Assembly: GCA_900548855.1 (NCBI GenBank)
Contig: URMF01000074.1
Coordinates: 1-12,643 of the forward strand
Direction of reading: 5' to 3'
Length of the DNA: 12,643 nt
Origin: an uncultured Eubacteriales bacterium
GTDB lineage: Bacteria; Bacillota; Clostridia; Lachnospirales; Lachnospiraceae
The position numbers were made by a program, and so were the translations under genes. Shown in pieces: positions 7,994 through 12,643 of the stretch (position 1 is its first letter; each line of letters opens with the position of its first letter). The notes beneath the pieces were generated by a model. It did no database searches, was not told the DNA's origin, and worked only from the letters and a program-made list of their open reading frames with translations.

Positions 7994-8881
7994 TCACTCC
8001 TTTCCATACTTACTTACTTTGAAATAAACACCACTTGCAATCAGCATGATTACCAGCATTACAGTTGCCATAGCAGATGCATAACTGATATTTCCTCTGA
8101 AAAAGGCGTTATTATAAGCAAGTATTGACAGTACCTCTGTAGATTGTGCAGGACCACCCTTGGTCAGCATATATATATTGTCAAAATTATTGAATGTCCA
8201 AATTGAAACCAGCGTAATTGTTATGATGGAAACATTTTTAAGGTGTGGAAATGTTACATACCGAAACCGTTGAAATTTGTTGGCTCCATCAATATCAGCA
8301 GCTTCATAATAGTCCTTGGATATTCCCTGTAAACCTGCTAACAAAGATACTGTAATAAAAGGAAAATTTCTCCATGCACCTATTATGATTACCATTATCT
8401 TTGCAAGTGTTTTATCAGCCAAAAATAATATCGATTTGTCAATCACACCAATACTTTTTAAAAAATTATTAAAAAAACCATATTGATCACTTAAGAGCCA
8501 GCTCCAGCTCATACTTGACACTGCAGGTGATATAACCCACGGAATTAAAATCAAAACCCGGAACAAAGTACGGCATGGCACGTCTGTATTTAATAATAAA
8601 GAAAATACCAATCCTGTTATATAAGCAATCACCACTATGCCAATTGTATATATTACCGTAAACAGCAAATCACTGCGAAATTCTGCATCTGATGTTAATA
8701 TAGTTATAATATTTTTCAATCCAACAAACTTCTTTTCATCGCCCTTGTATAAGCTGCTATTCTGAAAAGAAAGCATTATTCCCGTTAACAGCGGATAAAT
8801 ACTTACTATTAAAAAAACGATTGCAGAAGGGAAAATTAACATGTATCCAAACCTTCTACTGAATAATCGATTCCCTTTCAT
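7994..8881 (-). CDS. ABC sugar transporter permease, MalF-type
   Basis: 295-residue membrane permease of the CUT1 sugar importer family. Hydrophobic segments lie near residues 12-36, 72-97, 105-130, 158-183, 216-237 and 268-288. The EAA loop reads YYEAADIDGANKFQRFRYVT (191-210), and the conserved LTKGGP of MalF-like proteins is at 239-244. It forms the channel heterodimer with the following MalG-type protein. The ATG at 8879-8881 has AAGGAGG 11 nt upstream (8894-8900). A nearer ATG at 8885-8887 opens only a three-codon frame (M-N-I-stop) whose TGA overlaps the real start, a possible coupling device or chance. The gene follows the binding-protein gene after a 120-bp gap that contains a strong stem-loop. 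Confidence 0.95.
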   Translation of the reverse strand: MKGNRLFSRRFGYMLIFPSAIVFLIVSIYPLLTGIMLSFQNSSLYKGDEKKFVGLKNIITILTSDAEFRSDLLFTVIYTIGIVVIAYITGLVFSLLLNTDVPCRTLFRVLILIPWVISPAVSSMSWSWLLSDQYGFFNNFLKSIGVIDKSILFLADKTLAKIMVIIIGAWRNFPFITVSLLAGLQGISKDYYEAADIDGANKFQRFRYVTFPHLKNVSIITITLVSIWTFNNFDNIYMLTKGGPAQSTEVLSILAYNNAFFRGNISYASAMATVMLVIMLIASGVYFKVSKYGKE

Positions 8882-9001
8882 ATGTTCATTTTACCTCCTT
8901 AACAATTATGTTATCTGATAAATCAAATATAATATTTTCTAAATATTCATAGTATATAAAGGCAGACATGTTGATCTGCCTTTATATACAGAGCCATAAA
9001 A
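8882..9001. other. Intergenic gap between binding-protein and permease genes
   Basis: 120 bp of AT-rich DNA with one strong hairpin (8952-8989) and the malF-type ribosome site (8894-8900). No convincing internal promoter was seen. Confidence 0.7.
8952..8989 (-). terminator. Perfect 15-bp stem-loop after the binding-protein gene (attenuator or mRNA 3'-end stabiliser)
   Basis: GTATATAAAGGCAGA (8952-8966) and TCTGCCTTTATATAC (8975-8989) are exact inverted repeats around an 8-base loop. The hairpin starts 12 bases after the binding-protein stop on the minus strand. No U-run follows the stem, so full termination is doubtful. Known sugar ABC operons often have such a hairpin here, giving more binding protein than permease; that role is inferred. 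Confidence 0.7.
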
Positions 9002-10375
9002 CTACTTCGCTTCATCTAACGCCTTTTGAATCTTTTCATCCGTCTGCTTGGCTAATCCTTCAAGATCATCATTTCCCATCAGGATTTCCTGTGTAATGCT
9101 CTGAAGCAGGAGCTCACCCTCTACCTGATTATATGCAGTGTAATACCCTTTAACAGGCCATGTAGGGAACTGCATAGAAGGTAAGCACTTTTCTGTCAGA
9201 TCATTATAAATCGGAGTATTAAAAACTTCATCACTATACCAGTCACTTCTTGTCGGCAGTGTTCCTCTTGAACCCGTAACATAAATCTGCTTATAATGCT
9301 CCATATAGGATTTAATGAATGCCTTCGTCAGTTCCGGATGATCATTATTAAAAGCAAGTACGGGCTCAAAATAAGTCATACTAACAGGGGTATCTGTATC
9401 CGGTCCTTTAAGAAGATTCATAACACGGCTATTTTCCCATACTTCTTTGTTAATAGTAGCAACCGAAGAATCCAGGTTATGGCGGAAGATCATTGCTGCG
9501 TTTCCACTAACATAAGTACTGTCACGCTCGCCTGATGTCATAGAAGCTGCACTTTCAGCAATCAGTCCTTCATCATACATGGTTTTAAGGAATTCACACA
9601 CATGTAAAACCTCCGGAGAGGATACATTAGGTTTCAGATCTTCAGTAACAACATTTGTACCATTCAGCATACAGAAATATGTGAAAAGCGTATGTACCTC
9701 ATGATCACCTGCTGCTGCAACAAAGGGAATGATGTCAGGACGTTTTTCCTTAATGGTTCTGCATACATCCAAAAACTCATCAAAGGTTGTCGGTTCCTCA
9801 GTAATACCACATTCCTTGAAAATAGCCTCATTATAGGTAATGCATTCCGGCTGAACATCAAACGGCATTGCTACAAGTTCACCATCAAAGGTTTGAACGT
9901 CAAACGCTTCCTGAGGGATAGCATCCAGAATAGGATTATTCTCTGCCTTCCAGTCTTCAAGAATAGAATTCAGATTCATCGTTCCACCCATCATATGTAC
10001 CTGACTTGGCAGGGTTGTTCCTGTTGTACCTACATCCGGTGCTGTTCCGGATGCTACAGCAGTCAGATAAACCTGTGTAAAATTGTCCCACGGCAAAAAT
10101 CTGACCTCGACATTCGCACCGATTTCCTCTCCAACCTGCTCGCAGATCTCTCTCACGGTAGCTTCATAAGCATCTGCATCAGAGCCCCAGATCATATCCC
10201 AGAATTCAATTGTTTCTTTTTCACCGCTTTCAGTATTGCCTTCATCAGTATTGCTCTCTGCTGTATTTTGTCCTTCCGTTTCAGAAGCAGCTGACGAATC
10301 AGCCTTTCCGCATGCAGTAAACATTGTTGTGACCATACACGCTGTCATAATTAATGCTAATAACTTTTTCTTCAT
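9002..10375 (-). CDS. Extracellular sugar-binding lipoprotein of an ABC transporter (family 1)
   Basis: 457-residue substrate-binding protein of the MalE/UgpB-like family 1. It captures the sugar outside the cell and delivers it to the MalF/MalG-type pair. A lipoprotein signal peptide is clear: KKK at 2-4, a hydrophobic core and the lipobox FTAC with Cys22 as the lipidated residue, followed by a Ser/Glu/Thr-rich linker to about residue 52. The mature domain opens ETIEFWDMIWGS (54-65), as is typical. YNEAIFKECGI and FDEFLDVCRTIKE in the first half, and the GERDSTYVSGNAAMIF region later, are family landmarks. It is the first gene of the leftward operon. The ATG at 10373-10375 is preceded by a purine-rich AGAGGTAAAGAAGATT. 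The stem-loop right after the gene should favour its expression over that of the permeases. The ligand is unknown, but an oligosaccharide suits the cytoplasmic enzymes downstream. Confidence 0.95.
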   Translation of the reverse strand: MKKKLLALIMTACMVTTMFTACGKADSSAASETEGQNTAESNTDEGNTESGEKETIEFWDMIWGSDADAYEATVREICEQVGEEIGANVEVRFLPWDNFTQVYLTAVASGTAPDVGTTGTTLPSQVHMMGGTMNLNSILEDWKAENNPILDAIPQEAFDVQTFDGELVAMPFDVQPECITYNEAIFKECGITEEPTTFDEFLDVCRTIKEKRPDIIPFVAAAGDHEVHTLFTYFCMLNGTNVVTEDLKPNVSSPEVLHVCEFLKTMYDEGLIAESAASMTSGERDSTYVSGNAAMIFRHNLDSSVATINKEVWENSRVMNLLKGPDTDTPVSMTYFEPVLAFNNDHPELTKAFIKSYMEHYKQIYVTGSRGTLPTRSDWYSDEVFNTPIYNDLTEKCLPSMQFPTWPVKGYYTAYNQVEGELLLQSITQEILMGNDDLEGLAKQTDEKIQKALDEAK

Positions 10376-10654
10376 AATCTTCTTTACCTCTTTTCTGCGC
10401 TATCCTTGGTTGTGCATATCAGGCTTACGTGCGTAGCGCTCACACATATAAGAGCATCTTCCTTCTCTTCCCGTATGATGCAAATCGCTAATGTCCTTTA
10501 AGCAATTACTTCAATTTTCTCTTTTTCTCTTTCTTTATTGTTCTCCCTTCTTCTTAAGAATATTTCAGTGCCCCCACCTTAGCTTATATATGTGTACGGG
10601 ATAACTCCCGGAAACACCATTATCACACATTCATCATGTGTCTATATTCGATTG

Positions 10655-10668
10655 TGAAAATGATTTCA
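10655..10668. promoter_or_regulatory. Operator-like box 1 (LacI-family/cre-like half-palindrome)
   Basis: TGAAAATGATTTCA is a near-palindrome with TGAAA/TTTCA arms. It differs by one base from the reverse complement of box 2 (TGAAAACGATTTCA), 141 bp away. Likely bound by the local LacI-type regulator or CcpA; inferred from pattern only. Confidence 0.5.
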
Positions 10669-10795
10669 TCTATTTTCTTTGTTTTTGTCTATTTTCTTGT
10701 TTTGAACTATCATTTTCCACAAATCTATCACATAATATTGGCAATTACAAGATATATTTCACATATTCCTACCCATTTCATGACATTTCACAATT

Positions 10796-10809
10796 TGAAA
10801 TCGTTTTCA
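10796..10809. promoter_or_regulatory. Operator-like box 2, perfect match to the cre consensus
   Basis: TGAAATCGTTTTCA fits TGWAANCGNTNWCA at every position. LacI-family regulators and CcpA both recognise such central-CG palindromes, so it may serve catabolite repression, the local regulator, or both. It lies about 53 bp upstream of the -35 box of the regulator promoter. Confidence 0.65.
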
Positions 10810-10862
10810 TTTATGCACTACACACAAAACTTCAGAAACTAATAAATGTTTTCCATATTTGC

Positions 10863-10892
10863 TTGACAATTTAAAAAGTAAAATTCTATAAT
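10863..10892 (+). promoter_or_regulatory. Sigma-A-type promoter for the LacI-family regulator
   Basis: TTGACA (10863-10868) and TATAAT (10887-10892) are both perfect, 18 bp apart. Transcription would begin near 10899, giving a leader of about 98 nt before the regulator start. Confidence 0.8.
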
Positions 10893-10996
10893 ATTTTCAA
10901 AACAACGTAAGGAGCGTGGCTGTTTCAGGTACAAATTAAAGTAATTTTTACAATTGCATTACTTGTTATGTATCCAAACCGGCCCAAACACATCAT

Positions 10997-12046
10997 ATGA
11001 ACCATGAAAAGGTTACCATTTCAGATATCGCCAAAGCGGCGGGAGTTTCTATCACTACTGTTTCCCGTTATATCAATGGGAAACAGGACTTGATCCAAAA
11101 GGATACCCGGGAACGGATCGAAACAGTTATTAAAATGACCAATTACCATCCAAATGTTATGGCGCAGTCTTTAAAGACAAATTTATCGCATCATATTGGA
11201 GTTATTGTATCGGATATATCAACGCCTTTCTGTGCTGCTCTGATCCAAGGCATCAGTGAAACACTCCTGAGCAGTAATTATATGCCATTATTTGTCAGCT
11301 GTAACAATAGTATCAAAGAAGAAGAGTCCTATATCAGATCCCTGATGAGCCGGCATGTAGACGGTCTGATCGTAAACACCTGTTCCAGTCAGAACCCTTT
11401 GCTTATACAGCAGGCCTGCACCGGACTTCCCATCGTTCTTTGTGACCGTACCATAGATGACTATAATTTCCAATTTGTGGGTTCCAATCACCGAGACCCT
11501 ATTTTTGAACTTGTAAAGCACCTGAAGGAACAAGGCTATACACTTCCTGTCTTTTTTACAGAAAATTATTTTGCAAGTTCTGTCCGGTCCGAAAGGCGCA
11601 ATTCCTTTTTGGACGCAGTGAAGCTCTATTATCCCGAGGTTGACCCAAACGAATTAACCTACGTCATTGACATTCACAATACCCAGAATGTCACCAGTCA
11701 GCTTCACCATTTAAAGGATATTTGTGGGAAAAAGGAACTTCCCGCCATATTCTGTGTCAACTCCATTACCGTACTGCATGTATTTAATGCAATCCGCTCT
11801 CTTGGAATACACATTCCAGATGAAATCGGACTCTGCGGTCCTGATGACTGGGGCTGGGAAGAGCAGAGCATCCTGCTCTCTCTGATGACGCCCCGCATTA
11901 CCAACATTGTAGTCCAGCCACGTCTTATCGGGAATCTGGCTGCACAAAAACTGCTTGAATGCATTGCAGATCCTTCTGTTGCAAAGAAAGAAACCCGGTT
12001 GACCTGTCCTTTACAAATTGCAGGCTCAACTATTCTGAAACACTAA
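10997..12046 (+). CDS. LacI-family transcriptional regulator
   Basis: 349-residue DNA-binding regulator, normal length for the LacI/GalR family. The N-terminal helix-turn-helix spans about residues 7-26 (TISDIAKAAGVSITTVSRYI). The hinge helix with NVMAQSLK (53-60) precedes a periplasmic-binding-protein-like sensor domain (HHIGVIVSDISTPF from residue 65). Near the C-terminus PDDWGWEE replaces the more usual D-x-x-E effector segment. The gene is divergent from the sugar operon and followed by the aldolase gene, so it probably controls both, through the boxes at 10655 and 10796. The effector may be the imported sugar or a keto-deoxy sugar acid (KdgR-like role, inferred). The start at 10997 gives the usual short N-terminus, but no Shine-Dalgarno precedes it. 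An in-frame TAA at 10937-10939 limits upstream extension, and the only AAGGAG (10909-10914) is too far away. Confidence 0.93.
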   Translation: MNHEKVTISDIAKAAGVSITTVSRYINGKQDLIQKDTRERIETVIKMTNYHPNVMAQSLKTNLSHHIGVIVSDISTPFCAALIQGISETLLSSNYMPLFVSCNNSIKEEESYIRSLMSRHVDGLIVNTCSSQNPLLIQQACTGLPIVLCDRTIDDYNFQFVGSNHRDPIFELVKHLKEQGYTLPVFFTENYFASSVRSERRNSFLDAVKLYYPEVDPNELTYVIDIHNTQNVTSQLHHLKDICGKKELPAIFCVNSITVLHVFNAIRSLGIHIPDEIGLCGPDDWGWEEQSILLSLMTPRITNIVVQPRLIGNLAAQKLLECIADPSVAKKETRLTCPLQIAGSTILKH

Positions 12047-12173
12047 AAGCAAGCAGCAAGACGCCCCCGCTTATTTTGCTGTTCATGCATTATACAAATC
12101 CTTCTATTTTCAAAAGGATAATAACAGAAGTGCCCCCGCTTATGCTATTTATTCTATATTTAGGAGGTATCTT
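12047..12173 (+). other. Regulator-aldolase intergenic gap with two copies of a C-rich motif
   Basis: 127 bp containing GCCCCCGCTTAT twice (12063-12074 and 12132-12143), an ATCCTT/AAGGAT inverted repeat (12098-12119) and the aldolase ribosome site TAGGAGG (12161-12167). I see no convincing promoter or U-tailed terminator, so the regulator and aldolase may be co-transcribed. Confidence 0.6.
12063..12143 (+). repeat. Direct repeat GCCCCCGCTTAT, 69 bp apart
   Basis: Exact 12-base copies occur at 12063-12074 and 12132-12143. The second sits in AAGTG-CCCC-CGCTT, which can fold as a 5-bp stem (one G-U pair) with a C4 loop. The first lies in the loop between CAGCAA and TTGCTG arms. A related GTGCCCCCACCTTA is at 10568-10581 in the divergent region. 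Role unknown. Confidence 0.6.
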
Positions 12174-12643
12174 ATGAACCCACTTGAACGATTTTCACGT
12201 GCCTGCATTGTTCCCGTTGTTGTACTGGACAATGCAGAAGATGCAGTGCCAACCGCAAAAGCGCTTCTTGCCGGTGGCATTGACGTTATGGAAATCACTT
12301 TTCGAACAGCTGCTGCAAAAGACAGCATTGCTGCTGTTGCATCCGCCTGCCCGGATATGCTGGTGGGAGCTGGCACAGTCATAAATCTCGAGCAGTGCAA
12401 AGCTGCTGTATCTGCCGGTGCAGGCTTTATTGTTTCTCCCGGCTTTGATGAAGAAATCATAAAATATTGCATCAAAGCAGGTATTACTGTAACCCCCGGC
12501 TGTGTCGCTCCATCAGAAATCATGTCTGCTGTAAAATTAGGACTTTCTGTTGTAAAGTTCTTTCCAGCGAATGTATACGGAGGACTTACTGCCTTAAAGT
12601 CGCTTTCTGCACCTTTTCCAGGAGTAAAGTTTCTGCCTACCGG
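12174..12643 (+). CDS. kdgA: KDPG/KHG aldolase (2-dehydro-3-deoxy-phosphogluconate aldolase), cut by window end
   Basis: Class I aldolase splitting 2-keto-3-deoxy-6-phosphogluconate to pyruvate and glyceraldehyde 3-phosphate, the last step of Entner-Doudoroff and uronate routes; family members may also use 4-hydroxy-2-oxoglutarate. 156 codons are visible out of about 205-215. Family blocks: VMEITFRT (38-45) with Glu40 and Arg44, GAGTV (65-69), FIVSPGFD (85-92), TPGCVAPSEI (107-116) and VVKFFPA (126-132), where Lys128 is the Schiff-base lysine. The sequence ends in FLPT(G), the start of the phosphate-binding PTGG. The ATG at 12174-12176 follows TAGGAGG with 6-nt spacing. It lies 127 bp after the regulator gene on the same strand. 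Together with the dehydrogenase, lactonases and kinase, it points to a keto-deoxy sugar acid intermediate. Confidence 0.95.
   Translation, partial: MNPLERFSRACIVPVVVLDNAEDAVPTAKALLAGGIDVMEITFRTAAAKDSIAAVASACPDMLVGAGTVINLEQCKAAVSAGAGFIVSPGFDEEIIKYCIKAGITVTPGCVAPSEIMSAVKLGLSVVKFFPANVYGGLTALKSLSAPFPGVKFLPT

Larger units (their letters stand above)
10376..10996. other. Divergent regulatory region (621 bp) between the transport/catabolic operon and the regulator gene
   Basis: No real gene is seen here; short open frames are AT-rich and lack ribosome sites and family similarity. The region holds a consensus rightward promoter (10863-10892), two operator-like boxes (10655-10668 and 10796-10809), a purine-rich stretch on the minus strand (about 10511-10560), a small inverted repeat ACACAT/ATGTGT (10625-10641), a CGGGA/TCCCG hairpin (10597-10610) and GCGCTA/TAGCGC arms (10397-10402, 10434-10439) close to the binding-protein start. 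The leftward promoter must lie here, but I found no unambiguous -35/-10 pair for it. Confidence 0.75.

Noticed and set aside
9692..10294. 200-codon open frame opposite the binding-protein gene
   Set aside because: The minus-strand frame encodes a clear lipoprotein. The antisense frame is Cys/Ile/His-rich without recognisable domains or a ribosome site.
10440..10457. Five-codon frame (M-L-L-Y-V) in the binding-protein leader after GAAGGAAG
   Set aside because: It is too short, without regulatory codon logic, and its ribosome site is too close to the ATG; likely chance.
10636..10874. Two overlapping rightward open frames in the divergent region
   Set aside because: They are Phe/Tyr/His-rich translations of AT-rich regulatory DNA, lack ribosome sites and overlap the operator boxes and promoter.
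12098..12119. ATCCTT/AAGGAT inverted repeat as a terminator after the regulator
   Set aside because: The stem is only 6 bp and AT-rich, with a 10-base loop and no U-run.
12149..12523. 124-codon open frame opposite the aldolase gene
   Set aside because: The aldolase motifs on the plus strand explain this DNA. The antisense frame is Ala/Ser-rich, a product of the aldolase codon pattern.

Overview
The window looks like a carbohydrate-use locus from a gut-type Clostridia, most likely Lachnospiraceae. This rests on AT-rich intergenic DNA, strong AAGGAGG ribosome sites, a MalF/MalG-type ABC importer without its own ATPase, a LacI regulator and a perfect cre-like box. The genus cannot be told from the sequence.

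Layout. Ten genes run leftward from about 10375 to beyond the left edge, tightly packed and in one direction: lipoprotein sugar-binding protein, two permeases, lactonase-family propeller (A), BNR/Asp-box propeller (A), short-chain dehydrogenase, lactonase-family propeller (B), BNR/Asp-box propeller (B), DUF4432 aldose-epimerase-like protein, and a PfkB sugar kinase cut by the window start. Several junctions overlap (TAATG at 4143-4147, ATGA at 3093-3096) or are only a few bases long, so this is almost certainly one operon. A perfect 15-bp stem-loop separates the binding-protein gene from the permeases. A 621-bp divergent control region (10376-10996) holds a consensus promoter for the rightward genes and two near-identical operator-like boxes. 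To the right, a LacI-family regulator is followed by a KDPG/KHG aldolase gene cut by the window end.

How the genes may work together (inference). An oligosaccharide or glycoside is imported and cleaved in the cytoplasm by the two signal-less sialidase-fold proteins. The released aldose is anomerised by the DUF4432 protein, oxidised at C1 by the dehydrogenase and hydrolysed from lactone to sugar acid by the lactonases. A dehydratase, not seen in the window, would give a 2-keto-3-deoxy sugar acid. The PfkB kinase could phosphorylate this, and the aldolase would split it to pyruvate and a triose phosphate. The alternative is that the PfkB protein is a fructokinase serving another branch.

The most unusual point is that the lactonase-BNR pair occurs twice in the same order in one operon, on either side of the dehydrogenase. 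No sialic-acid catabolic gene is visible, so the automatic label 'sialidase' for the BNR proteins is probably wrong in substrate. I see no tRNA, rRNA, insertion sequence, CRISPR array or phage gene.
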